From contig NZ_JANIDV010000002.1 of assembly GCF_026385505.1 (NCBI RefSeq), forward strand, positions 186,001-250,000: DNA of 64,000 bases, written 5' to 3'. The notes beneath the pieces are model-generated. The model made no database searches. It worked only from the letters and a program-made list of their open reading frames with translations, and was not told the origin of the DNA. Position 1 is the first letter of the stretch. Every line of letters begins with the position of its first letter. A program made the position numbers and the translations under genes. The DNA comes from Bombella dulcis. GTDB taxonomy: Bacteria; Pseudomonadota; Alphaproteobacteria; Acetobacterales; Acetobacteraceae. Positions 54,973 through 63,304 of the stretch are shown one piece after another.

Positions 54973-55716
54973 GTGCTGAAGGCGAGCGGTATCGCCAAGT
55001 CTTTTGGTGGAAATGAGATTCTGCGTGGGATTTCTTTGGATGTGGAACGGGGGGAGCTGATTTCCATTATCGGGCCATCGGGCTGCGGGAAATCGACTTT
55101 TCTCCGCTGTCTCAATTTTCTGGAACATCCCGATGCAGGTGAAGTGCAGGTGGAGGGCGTGACCGTGGCCAGTACCGGCCAGTGGCGTCGGGCGGATGAG
55201 GTCAAGGCCCACCGTCTGCGGGGCCATGTGGGCATGGTCTTCCAGTCCTTCAATCTGTTCCCGCATCGTACGGTGCTGGAGAATGTCATGCTGGCCCCCA
55301 TCCAGGTCAAGCGCATGGAAGAGCAGACGGCTCACAGGATCGCCTGTGAGCTTCTGGAAAAGGTTGGTCTGGCTGCCGTGCAGAACCGGTACCCGGACAG
55401 GCTTTCCGGCGGGCAGCAGCAGCGGGCGGCCATTGCCCGTGCGCTGGCGATGAAGCCTTCCGTCATGCTGTATGATGAACCCACCTCCGCTCTGGACCCT
55501 GAACTTTCCGAAGAGGTGCTTTCCGTCATGCGGGCACTGGATGCCGAGGGCATGACCCAGCTGGTCGTGACGCATGACATGCGTTTTGCCCGGGCCGCCT
55601 CGGACAGGGTGCTGTTCATGGAAGCCGGACAGATCGTCGAAAGCGGTGACCCTGACGTGATGTTTGCCAATCCGCGTGAGCCGGGGACACGGCGTTTCCT
55701 GCGGACACTTCTCTGA
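54973..55716 (+). CDS. Polar amino-acid ABC importer, ATP-binding subunit
   Basis: A 247-residue GlnQ/HisP-type ATPase. Walker A IIGPSGCGKSTFLRCLNFLE, Q-loop GMVFQSFNLFPHRTVLENVM, signature DRLSGGQQQRAAIARALAMK, Walker B VMLYDEPTSALDPELSEEV, and H-loop LVVTHDMRFAR. QSFNLFPHRTVLEN is diagnostic of the polar amino-acid family. GTG 54973 is the first usable start, but no clear ribosome site precedes it. It shares one base with the next gene (TGATG), so they form an operon. Confidence 0.92.
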   Translation: MLKASGIAKSFGGNEILRGISLDVERGELISIIGPSGCGKSTFLRCLNFLEHPDAGEVQVEGVTVASTGQWRRADEVKAHRLRGHVGMVFQSFNLFPHRTVLENVMLAPIQVKRMEEQTAHRIACELLEKVGLAAVQNRYPDRLSGGQQQRAAIARALAMKPSVMLYDEPTSALDPELSEEVLSVMRALDAEGMTQLVVTHDMRFARAASDRVLFMEAGQIVESGDPDVMFANPREPGTRRFLRTLL

Positions 55717-57329
55717 TGACGGGGGCTACGATGATGAAGCGTGTGATGTTTGCGCTGGCTCTGGCCCTGTGCGGGGTCTGGGGGGTCGCTGGTCCGGGCA
55801 GTCATGCTCTGGCGGATGACATGGTGGCAGCGGGTGCGAAGGCCCCCGCATCACCGGCAGCTCCGCTGCGTGTGCCCGGTGCCACGGATGAGCGGGACCT
55901 GCCCTGGGCGTCCGATGGTGAAGCCAATGTTCCGTATGTTTTTCATGACCCGGCGCATGAAGGGCGGATGACCGGCTTTGAGTATGATTTGATGCAGGCC
56001 ATCAGTGCCCGGATGGGGCGGCACGGGCGGTTCGTGCAGAATGGATGGGATGGTCTGATTCCCGGCCTGTCACGGGACCTGTACGCCCTGGTCATTGATG
56101 GTATCGAGATGACGCCGGAACATAAGGCGGCCGTGCTGTTCTCCCGGCCCTATTATGTGACGGTGGACCGGATCGTTCTGCGGAACAGTGAAACGGGACT
56201 GGACACGCTGGAAGCCCTGAAGGGCCATGTGGTCGGGACCATCAAGAGTACGGCTGCCGAGCGTCTTCTTCTGGATCATGACCCATCCAATGTCCGTTCC
56301 TATGATGAAGAGACGAACCTGTTTTCCGATCTCAAGAACGGGCGTCTTGATGCTATCCTGATTGATGAGCCGATCGCCCTTTATTACCGTTCGGATGACC
56401 TGAAACTGGTTGGTTCGCCTATCGGGCGTGTGGCCTATGGGATCGCCTTCCCCAAGAATAATCCCGGTCTGCGGGATGCGGTGGATTCCGTGCTGGGTGA
56501 TCTCATGAGTGATGGGACGCTCCATCAGATTCTGGCCCGCTGGAATCTCTGGACGCCACAGATGGCGGATTATACGGGCGATCAGACCCTGCCAATGATC
56601 AAGCCGACGGCATGGACGGATTATCGCCAGACGATGGAGCGGATGTCCGGCAGCAGCATGCAGGCGATGGTTCATCGCTATGTCAGTTTTCTGCCCTTGG
56701 TTGCCAGCGGTGCCCTGATGACACTCGGCGTGTCGGCTCTGGCGATGGTGCTGGCTGTTGCTGTTGGGCTGGTTCTGGCTCTGGCCCGGGCTTATGGCAT
56801 GGCCCCGCTGCGCTGGGTGGCCGGGGTGTATGTTGAGGTCGTGCGAGGCACGCCGCTGCTGATCCAGGTGCTGTTCATTTTTTACGGGTTGCCCGCTTTC
56901 GGGCTTCGGCTGTCTCCTTTTGCAGCCGGCGTGCTGTCACTGGGGCTGAATTATGCGGCCTATGAGGCGGAGAACTACCGGGCGGGGCTTCTTTCCGTGC
57001 CCCGTGGTCAGATGGAAGCGGCCATTGCCCTGAACATGACCCACATGCAGGCCCTGCGGCTGGTGATCGTTCCTCAGGCCTTCCGCACCGTGGTGCCGGT
57101 CATGACAAATGATTTCATTGCCCTGCTCAAGGACAGTTCGCTCGTGTCCGTCATCACCCTGACGGAGCTGAGCCAGACCTACATCCGGCTTTCCTCCACC
57201 TACTATGACTATATCGGTACGGGACTGATGGTGGGGACGGCCTATCTGCTCGTCGGGCTGCCCTTCGTGCGCCTCGCCCGCATAGCGGAGAAGCGCATGG
57301 GCCGTGTAGTGGCCAAGGGGCACCACTGA
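55716..57329 (+). CDS. Fused substrate-binding protein and permease of amino-acid ABC importer
   Basis: 537 residues. A Sec signal (VMFALALALCGVWGV...SHALA) leads to a type II periplasmic binding domain (about 40-285): EGRMTGFEYDLMQAISARMG, LSRDLYALVIDGIEMTPEHK, FSRPYYVTVDRIVLRNSETG, DLKNGRLDAILIDEPIALYY. Then comes a permease domain from about 320 with the HisMQ core LLPLVASGALMTLGVSALAM, YVEVVRGTPLLIQVLFIFYG and EAAIALNMTHMQALRLVIVP QAFR. Glutamine, histidine or another polar amino acid is likely; substrate is not readable. ATG 55716, with ATG 55731/55734 nearer the signal. The fusion resembles GlnPQ-type single-chain importers. Confidence 0.9.
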   Translation: MTGATMMKRVMFALALALCGVWGVAGPGSHALADDMVAAGAKAPASPAAPLRVPGATDERDLPWASDGEANVPYVFHDPAHEGRMTGFEYDLMQAISARMGRHGRFVQNGWDGLIPGLSRDLYALVIDGIEMTPEHKAAVLFSRPYYVTVDRIVLRNSETGLDTLEALKGHVVGTIKSTAAERLLLDHDPSNVRSYDEETNLFSDLKNGRLDAILIDEPIALYYRSDDLKLVGSPIGRVAYGIAFPKNNPGLRDAVDSVLGDLMSDGTLHQILARWNLWTPQMADYTGDQTLPMIKPTAWTDYRQTMERMSGSSMQAMVHRYVSFLPLVASGALMTLGVSALAMVLAVAVGLVLALARAYGMAPLRWVAGVYVEVVRGTPLLIQVLFIFYGLPAFGLRLSPFAAGVLSLGLNYAAYEAENYRAGLLSVPRGQMEAAIALNMTHMQALRLVIVPQAFRTVVPVMTNDFIALLKDSSLVSVITLTELSQTYIRLSSTYYDYIGTGLMVGTAYLLVGLPFVRLARIAEKRMGRVVAKGHH

Positions 57330-57348
57330 CGGTCCCGGGACGAGAAAC

Positions 57349-58281
57349 CTACGGGTCCCGTGGAATGGCATGGCCCTGTAACTGGTTGTCAAAGCCCAGT
57401 TGCAGGGCCTTCTGCCATTCAGGTGCCCAGCTGCGCATCTGGTTCAGGAAGGTTCTGGCTTCAGGATAGGTATCCGGAATGCTTTTTCCCCAGACAGGAA
57501 TGGGGGCAAGAAGCTGGTGTGTCTGTGAGTCTAGTGGTGGAATGAGCGTGTCCACGAGGCCCACCTGGGCCTGACCATCCGCCGTGGCGGCAACGTGCCG
57601 CCACTGGACGGCCAGAAATAGTGGAGGAATGGGAGTGACACCAAGAGCCTGGAGGCGGGCGATGGACTGGTTGATGAGGGGATTGGTGCTGACATCGCTG
57701 CCCTGGATCACGACGGTACCGGAGCCGATGCAGTCTTCTCCGGCGGGGGAGAGAGGCAGGCTGTGGTTGAGAAAGTTGCGGTCATCGTGGCAGATGCTGG
57801 TTGCATTCCCAGCCCGGTCCAGCGGGATGGGCTGCTGGGTGGCCTGAGCGATGATCAGCCCGGTGACAGCCCCCTGATGCGTGCGGACAAGGGCCAGAAA
57901 AGAGAGGGGGGAGTCGCTGCTGATCTGGGCTGAAAGGATGGGATGCCATTCGCCTCTGGGCAGGGGTATGGTATGTCCCCCCAGGACAACGTGATTCCGT
58001 ACGACTTCCGACATGCTGGGATATTGCAGATGAACCGGCATCTGCCCGGCAGGACCAGTCTCTGCCTCACTGTGACCTGTCGATGTCTCATCGGAGGCTG
58101 CTCCGTGCGACGGATGTGTGGTCTGCGGGGCCGTTCCGGGGAGCCAGGGGGCCTGCTGCTTCAGCCAGGGAGTGGGGAAGAAGGCTGCCAGGATCATGCT
58201 CCCGATGCCCATGATGAAGCAGAGCCGCCAGAGCGGGGCCTGTTTCCATAGGGAAAAGACTGTACCGAAGAAGGTTTTCAC
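57349..58281 (-). CDS. Single-TM membrane protein of unknown function in an AAA+ cluster
   Basis: 310 residues. One N-terminal TM (about 17-36, WRLCFIMGIGSMILAAFFPT) anchors a periplasmic or outer-facing domain of about 270 residues. It contains HLQYPSMSEVVRNHVVLGGH, SLPLSPAGEDCIGSGTVVIQ (with two Cys overall: ICHDD, DCIGS), and GVTPIPPLFLAVQWRHVAAT. Predicted mixed alpha/beta. No known motif recognised. Its ATG overlaps the stop of the upstream ATPase by four bases, so the two are coupled. Part of a three-gene operon. Confidence 0.7.
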   Translation of the reverse strand: MKTFFGTVFSLWKQAPLWRLCFIMGIGSMILAAFFPTPWLKQQAPWLPGTAPQTTHPSHGAASDETSTGHSEAETGPAGQMPVHLQYPSMSEVVRNHVVLGGHTIPLPRGEWHPILSAQISSDSPLSFLALVRTHQGAVTGLIIAQATQQPIPLDRAGNATSICHDDRNFLNHSLPLSPAGEDCIGSGTVVIQGSDVSTNPLINQSIARLQALGVTPIPPLFLAVQWRHVAATADGQAQVGLVDTLIPPLDSQTHQLLAPIPVWGKSIPDTYPEARTFLNQMRSWAPEWQKALQLGFDNQLQGHAIPRDP

Positions 58282-59564
58282 AGGCTGGCCTTGTTCATTT
58301 TTTCCTGTGGCTCTTCGCTGGTTTCCGCCCTGATTTGCCCTTCACCTGCCATGACAAGATGGACATGGGTCCGTCCCTGCTGACGTGCCGTGATGAGGCT
58401 GTCGCTGATCATGTCCTCAATGGAGCGGAGAATGTCACGGGCACTGGCCATGCTGCCCAGCTTCTGCTGCCGCTGGAGAATTTCGAACAGGAGGGCCGGG
58501 TCAATACCGCCCGCTTCGACATTCAGGCCGTAACCACGGATCATGTGTTCGATTTCAAGGGCGGCGACACGGGCGAGGTCCAGCCCACGCAGGGCGCGGA
58601 AGACAAAGATGCGGTCCAGACGGTTCAGGACTTCCGGAGCAAAACCGGCACGACGCAGGGCTTCAGTCGATTCGGCACGCATTTTTTCAGGTTCGTCGGC
58701 GAGGCGGTCTGCGATGGCGTTCAGTTCGTCTGTGGCAATGTTGGAGGTGAGGACGAAAATGGCCCGTGTGGTGGGGACCAGCTCATTGGTGGAAGCTTCC
58801 GTTACATGGCCGTCATTCCAGGCCGTGAGGAATTTCTTGAAAACGTCCGGATGCGCCTTTTCGATTTCATCCAGCAGGACAACGGCATCAGGATGCTCCT
58901 TCAGACCTCCCGTCAGACGCCCGAACGTGTCGGAACCGACATAGCCCTTGGGTGACCCGAAGAGCTGTGTGGCTGCATGGGGGCTGGACATCTGCGTCAT
59001 GTCAAAATGCAGGAGCGGGCGTTCCGTCTGGGTGGCAATCTGCTTGGCCAGATAGGTCTTGCCCGTGCCGGGGGGGCCTGCCAGCAGGAAGACACCAACG
59101 GGCCGGTTGCGGGTCTGGAGGGCCAGACGGCGGCGCAGCTGCTGGGCAATGTCCTCGCAGACCTGATCCTGCCCGATGACACGGGCACGCAGGGCGGCGG
59201 CCAGTTCTTCGGCATTGATGGTACTTTCACGCTGCTGGCGGGCCAGCATTTCTTCCAGTGCAGTACGGTTAGTCAGGCGGCTGAGAACATCCATGAGAAG
59301 ACTCTTTCTATGGCGCAGGCCACGGCGGGCCAGACGGTCGGATGAGAGGCAGTAGAACACCCCGGCAAGTGAGAGGGCAAGTCCGATGGCTCCAGCCGGA
59401 AGATAGCCGGGACGTGCCCAGCTGGCGGCCACAAGAAGCCCGTGGAGCATGGCTGCAGGCGAGAGCTGGAGCATCAGGGCCAGCTGGACGGCTGCAAGGA
59501 TGAGGAAGGCCGCCATCATCAGGGGCATCATGCGGGACAGCCAGGGGATCAGGGATTTCATCAT
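58278..59564 (-). CDS. Membrane-anchored Clp-like AAA+ ATPase
   Basis: About 428 residues from ATG 59564 (GTG 59576 is in frame). Two N-terminal TMs (about 9-33 and 55-74) and a short coiled segment precede one AAA+ domain of the ClpA/ClpB second-ring type. It has ARVIGQDQVCEDIAQQLRRR, Walker A LLAGPPGTGKTYLAKQIATQ, pore loop QLFGSPKGYVGSDTFGR (aromatic Tyr), Walker B VVLLDEIEKAHPDVFKKFLT, sensor 1 IFVLTSNIA, a NRLDRIFVF arginine region, and a Clp-type C-terminal lid with SMASARDILRSIEDMI (sensor 2). It lacks the ClpB N-domain and first ring and shows no visible ClpP-docking loop. Likely unfolds or remodels membrane-associated substrates. Confidence 0.85.
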   Translation of the reverse strand: MMKSLIPWLSRMMPLMMAAFLILAAVQLALMLQLSPAAMLHGLLVAASWARPGYLPAGAIGLALSLAGVFYCLSSDRLARRGLRHRKSLLMDVLSRLTNRTALEEMLARQQRESTINAEELAAALRARVIGQDQVCEDIAQQLRRRLALQTRNRPVGVFLLAGPPGTGKTYLAKQIATQTERPLLHFDMTQMSSPHAATQLFGSPKGYVGSDTFGRLTGGLKEHPDAVVLLDEIEKAHPDVFKKFLTAWNDGHVTEASTNELVPTTRAIFVLTSNIATDELNAIADRLADEPEKMRAESTEALRRAGFAPEVLNRLDRIFVFRALRGLDLARVAALEIEHMIRGYGLNVEAGGIDPALLFEILQRQQKLGSMASARDILRSIEDMISDSLITARQQGRTHVHLVMAGEGQIRAETSEEPQEKMNKASL

Positions 59565-59645
59565 GGGCTTCTGCACTCCTGCCGGGAGGGGAAGTCCCTG
59601 TTTTCACGGGCAGGACGGGATGGGGTCAAGTTCTTTTCCTGTCTG

Positions 59646-60326
59646 TTACTGCACGATCACCGGGACGGCGAAGGATGGGCTGGTCTGGGTAAGGGGGGGC
59701 AGAACCACGACATTATGGAACATGTCCAGCGTCGCAACGGAAACGGATCCCATTTTTGCCGGACTGGTACGGGTCAGCGTGACAATGCCTTCCCGGGCGA
59801 TGGGGAGCAGCACGGCCCTGGCTCTGGGGCCAAGTACGACCTGCTGGCTGATGCCGCCGCCGCTTACAGTCAGTATCTGCCCCGTATGGCCTTCTGCGTC
59901 GGCCAGGGGCATGGCAGCCAGACGGATGCGGTTTTCTTTCAGGGCCGCCAGAAGGGCTGGTTTCTGCTGGTCAGAAAAGACACCGTGCGCAATGGCCCGT
60001 GCCGCTTCATCGGGAGGAAGCATGGAAAGGGTGAGGGCACCTTCCAGCACGGGAACGGCCTGCTTGGAAGCCTGCATCTGCGGCTGGGGCTGAGGCTTTT
60101 CCGGCTGGGAGGCCCGTTCGTGGAAGGCCAGCAGAGCACCACCCAGCCCGACGGCAGCGGCCATCATGGCCACGGGACGCCAGAGGGACTGTTTCTGAGG
60201 TTCCTGTGCGGGTGAAGGCTGTTCCATGACGGTATTTGGCACCATTTCCGGCTGGAGAACAAGGCTGGAAAGGAGATGGGAGCTTTCCGGTACGGTTATG
60301 TCGGGATGGATGGGAAATGCTTGCAT
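59646..60326 (-). CDS. Single-TM protein of unknown function, first gene of the AAA+ cluster
   Basis: 226 residues. A cytosolic N-terminus with Pro/Gln-rich sequence (about 1-48) is followed by a TM (about 49-70, WRPVAMMAAAVGLGGALLAF) and an outer domain of about 150 residues. There PDEAARAIAHGVFSDQQKPA is helical and the terminal region QVVLGPRARAVLLPIAREGI VTLTRTSPAKMG is strand-rich. No enzyme motif. Starts at 60326, 60245 and 60227 are in frame, and none has a strong ribosome site. It precedes the ATPase gene by 81 bases and is divergent from rimP. Not recognised. Confidence 0.65.
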   Translation of the reverse strand: MQAFPIHPDITVPESSHLLSSLVLQPEMVPNTVMEQPSPAQEPQKQSLWRPVAMMAAAVGLGGALLAFHERASQPEKPQPQPQMQASKQAVPVLEGALTLSMLPPDEAARAIAHGVFSDQQKPALLAALKENRIRLAAMPLADAEGHTGQILTVSGGGISQQVVLGPRARAVLLPIAREGIVTLTRTSPAKMGSVSVATLDMFHNVVVLPPLTQTSPSFAVPVIVQ

Positions 60327-60380
60327 TGGGGGTGGCTCTGTCGTATCAGGGGAGCGTTTTCACTTTCCGCTCTTTTGGGG

Positions 60381-60406
60381 GGTGGCCCTGACGGGCCGCC
60401 TTTTTT
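60381..60406 (+). terminator. Intrinsic terminator directly before rimP (candidate attenuator)
   Basis: GGTGGCCC pairs with GGGCCGCC (one G-T wobble) across TGAC and is followed by TTTTTT, on the plus strand. Nothing on the plus strand upstream needs ending, because the neighbour at 60326 runs the other way, and the minus-strand reading has no T-run. The rimP frame opens only four bases later, so it is well placed as a leader attenuator. Confidence 0.6.
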
Positions 60407-60409
60407 GTT

Positions 60410-61072
60410 TTGGATCATTTTTCCACATCGCCGGACTCGTCCGGCCAGTCCGTCACGTTCCATGATGGGGAAAGCTCTCATGGGATCCGCCGTCTGAGCG
60501 GGCTTGAGGCACGCATTGCGGACAGGATTGCGCCGACTCTGGCTGATATGGGCTATGAGCTGGCCCGTCTTTCCGTTCTCGGTCATGAGACACCGACCGT
60601 GCAGGTCATGGCGGACCGGGCTGACGGCTCCCTCATCAGTGTTGAGGACTGCGAGCAGATCAGCCACGCCGTCGGTGCCGTGCTGGACGTGGATGACCCG
60701 ATCCCGGGTGCATGGATGCTGGAGGTCTCTTCCGCAGGGATTGACCGCCCGCTGACCCGTGCGAAGGACTGGGAGCGTTTTGCCGGGCATCTGGCCAGGG
60801 TGGAACTGGACGTGCCGCTGGACGGGCGCAAGCGTTTCGCCGGGATCGTCCTTGGCGAGCGTGACGGGCATGGTCTGCTCCGTCTGGATGACGGGCAGGA
60901 AGTGGCCCTGTCTCTGGATGACATGCGCAAGGCCCGTCTGGTCCTGACGGATGAGCTGATTGAGGCGAGTGCCGCACTGGCTGGTGTGGTGCAGGAAGAA
61001 GAGGCTGAGGCCGGGGGTGCGCCCCGCCGTGCGCCGAAGCTGAAACCCAAAAAGCCGGGGAAGAAGAACTGA
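60410..61072 (+). CDS. rimP: Ribosome maturation factor RimP
   Basis: A protein of up to 220 residues that assists 30S assembly. Core: [81 protein letters not shown] and [18 protein letters not shown]. The tail is Glu/Ala then Lys/Pro-rich ([11 protein letters not shown]). TTG 60410 is the only normal start in the open frame before the core, yet no ribosome site precedes it, and an intrinsic terminator ends four bases earlier. A CTG start inside is possible. First gene of the nusA-infB operon. Confidence 0.9.
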   Translation: MDHFSTSPDSSGQSVTFHDGESSHGIRRLSGLEARIADRIAPTLADMGYELARLSVLGHETPTVQVMADRADGSLISVEDCEQISHAVGAVLDVDDPIPGAWMLEVSSAGIDRPLTRAKDWERFAGHLARVELDVPLDGRKRFAGIVLGERDGHGLLRLDDGQEVALSLDDMRKARLVLTDELIEASAALAGVVQEEEAEAGGAPRRAPKLKPKKPGKKN

Positions 61073-61106
61073 TGACCCGTCTTATGCTGGTTGGAGGTCC
61101 GATCTG

Positions 61107-62648
61107 ATGGACACATCTGTTACCCGTCCCGAGCTGCTTCTGGTTGCTGATGCGGTCTCAAGGGAAAAGAATATCGATCGTGAGCAGGTGCTCGAAGCGA
61201 TGGAGCAGGCCATCCAGAAGGCTGGCCGTGCAAAATACGGGCATGAGAAAGACATCCGTGTCACGATTGACCGCAAGACGGGCGAGGTTCGCCTGAGCCG
61301 CTGGATTGAAGCCGTCGAGGTGGTGGAAAACGAGGACGCCCAGATTCCGCTGAAGATCGCCCGGAAGTTCAGGCCGGAGATTCAGGAAGGCGAGTTCATC
61401 GTGGACCCCCTGCCGCCGATTGATTTCGGGCGCATTGCCGCCCAGACGGCCAAGCAGGTGATCGTCCAGCGCGTGCGTGAATATGAGCGTAAGCGTCAGT
61501 ATGATGAGTTCAAGGATCGTGTGGGCGAGATCATCAACGGGACGATCAAGCAGACGGAATATGGGAATCTCATGGTGGAGCTTGGCGGCCATGCCGAAGG
61601 GCTTCTGCGTCGTGATGAGATGATTCCCCGTGAGGAATTCCGCAACTCCGATCGTGTCCGTGCGTACATCTACGATGTGCGTGATGAACCCCGTGGCCCG
61701 CAGATTTTCCTCTCCCGTACGCATCCGGGTTTTCTGGCCAAGCTGTTTGCACAGGAAGTGCCTGAAATTTACGATGGCATCATCGAGATCAAGGCCGTGG
61801 CCCGTGATCCGGGGTCCCGTGCCAAGATGGCCGTCGAGTCCCGTGATGCATCCATCGACCCGGTCGGTGCCTGTGTCGGCATGAGGGGGTCCCGTGTTCA
61901 GGCTGTCGTGGCCGAGCTTCAGGGCGAAAAAATCGACATCATTCCCTGGAGTGCGCAGGCTGCCACGTTCGTGGTGAATGCCCTTGCTCCGGCTGAAGTC
62001 ACCAAGGTGGTGATGGATGAGGATGCCGGACGTGTCGAGGTTGTCGTACCGGATGAACAGCTGTCCCTGGCCATTGGCCGGCGTGGGCAGAATGTCCGTC
62101 TTGCCAGCCAGCTGACCCGCTGGGACATCGACATCCTGACCGAGGCGGAAGAATCCGAACGTCGTCAGGAGGAGTTCCGCAAGCGTACCAGCCAGTTCGT
62201 CAACGAGCTGGATGTGGATGACGTGATTGCGGGCCTGCTGGTGACAGAGGGTTACCACACCATCGAGGATCTGGCTTATGCTGATCCGGCAGAGCTGCAT
62301 GACATCGAAGGTTTTGATGAAACCGTGGCTGAAGAGCTGATGGCCCGTGCCAATGATTATCTGGCTGGCCGTGAGCGTGCGCTGGATGAGCGTCGGCGTG
62401 AGCTGGGTGTCAGTGATGATCTGGTCGGTCTTGGCGTGTTCTCCCTTCAGGTTCTGGTTGAGCTGGGCGAGAAGGGCATCAAGACACTGGATGATCTGGC
62501 CGATCTGGCTGCCGATGAGCTGATCGAGCTTCTGGGTGGGGAAGAACCGCTCGAGGAAGCCGAGGCTAATGAGATCATCATGGCGGCCCGTGCTCACTGG
62601 TTCGAGGGTGAGGGAGATGCTGGTGAGGGAGACTCGAGTCACGACTGA
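61107..62648 (+). CDS. nusA: Transcription elongation/termination factor NusA
   Basis: 513 residues. N-terminal RNA-polymerase-binding domain ([20 protein letters not shown]), S1 domain ([20 protein letters not shown]), KH1 and KH2 ([40 protein letters not shown]), and two C-terminal acidic repeats ([40 protein letters not shown]). GGAGG lies 8 bases before ATG 61107. It follows rimP by 34 bases. Its last 32 bases overlap the start of ylxR. Confidence 0.97.
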   Translation: MDTSVTRPELLLVADAVSREKNIDREQVLEAMEQAIQKAGRAKYGHEKDIRVTIDRKTGEVRLSRWIEAVEVVENEDAQIPLKIARKFRPEIQEGEFIVDPLPPIDFGRIAAQTAKQVIVQRVREYERKRQYDEFKDRVGEIINGTIKQTEYGNLMVELGGHAEGLLRRDEMIPREEFRNSDRVRAYIYDVRDEPRGPQIFLSRTHPGFLAKLFAQEVPEIYDGIIEIKAVARDPGSRAKMAVESRDASIDPVGACVGMRGSRVQAVVAELQGEKIDIIPWSAQAATFVVNALAPAEVTKVVMDEDAGRVEVVVPDEQLSLAIGRRGQNVRLASQLTRWDIDILTEAEESERRQEEFRKRTSQFVNELDVDDVIAGLLVTEGYHTIEDLAYADPAELHDIEGFDETVAEELMARANDYLAGRERALDERRRELGVSDDLVGLGVFSLQVLVELGEKGIKTLDDLADLAADELIELLGGEEPLEEAEANEIIMAARAHWFEGEGDAGEGDSSHD

Positions 62649-63288
62649 GGAGTCCATCCCTGACACTGATGATGGTCCGCCGGGGCGGGGGCATCGTGCC
62701 CTCTCCCAGCGTCGCTGTCTGGTCAGCCGGACTCATGGTGAACCGGGGCACATGCTGCGGTTTGTCGTGGGGCCGGATGGCAGGGTCGTGGCGGACCTGT
62801 CCGTCCGTCTGCCCGGTCGTGGCATGTGGCTGCTGGCAGACAGGGCCGTTCTGGAAGATAAACAGCTTGCCCGGGCTTTCTCCCGTGCAGCACGGCAGAA
62901 AGTGGAACTGCCTGAGGGACTTGTGGAGTCTGTCAGGGATGGTTTGGCAAAGCGTCTTCTGGATGGTATCAGTCTGGGCCGACGCGCTGGCGAAGCAGTC
63001 TGTGGGTTTCAGAAGTGTCGGGAACGGATCGTTGCTGGTAGAGTCGGGGTTGTCATTTGTGCAGCAGGTGCGAGTCAGGATGAGGTGGCCCGTCTGCTGT
63101 CGGGCCAGCGGGACTTACCGGTGGTCTGGGTGCCAGGGGCTGTTCTGGCAGCGTCTTTCGGGCGGGAACGTGCAGTTTATGCCGTGATGGCTCCCGGTGC
63201 GCTGGCAGATCGCCTGAAGGCAGAATATAAGAGATTTACGGGAGTGACCGAAGGTATGCTCCCTGGCCCTGATACGGTAGGGCAGTAA
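62617..63288 (+). CDS. YlxR (DUF448) RNA-binding protein fused to an L7Ae-like domain
   Basis: About 223 residues. The N-terminal YlxR domain is RRCLVSRTHGEPGHMLRFVV, RVVADLSVRLPGRGMWLLAD (the usual R.C..(T/S)......L.RFV...DG...D...LPGRG.W). The C-terminal part is L7Ae-like: LSLGRRAGEAVCGFQKCRER IVAGRVGVVICAAGA, QDEVARLLSGQRDLPVVWVP. The pair of domains between nusA and infB is typical of alphaproteobacteria. ATG 62617 follows GAGGGTGAGGG and lies within the end of nusA in another frame. An in-frame extension to 62536 was rejected. Confidence 0.85.
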   Translation: MLVRETRVTTEESIPDTDDGPPGRGHRALSQRRCLVSRTHGEPGHMLRFVVGPDGRVVADLSVRLPGRGMWLLADRAVLEDKQLARAFSRAARQKVELPEGLVESVRDGLAKRLLDGISLGRRAGEAVCGFQKCRERIVAGRVGVVICAAGASQDEVARLLSGQRDLPVVWVPGAVLAASFGRERAVYAVMAPGALADRLKAEYKRFTGVTEGMLPGPDTVGQ

Positions 63289-63304
63289 GGAACAGGCAGA
63301 AATT

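Noticed and set aside
61158-62666. 502-codon open frame antisense to nusA
   Set aside because: It mirrors nusA exactly, has no recognisable domain or ribosome site, and long antisense frames are expected in GC-rich coding DNA. The same holds for the 475-codon frame opposite gltX (38174-39601) and the 296-codon frame opposite the efflux lipoprotein (1214-2104).
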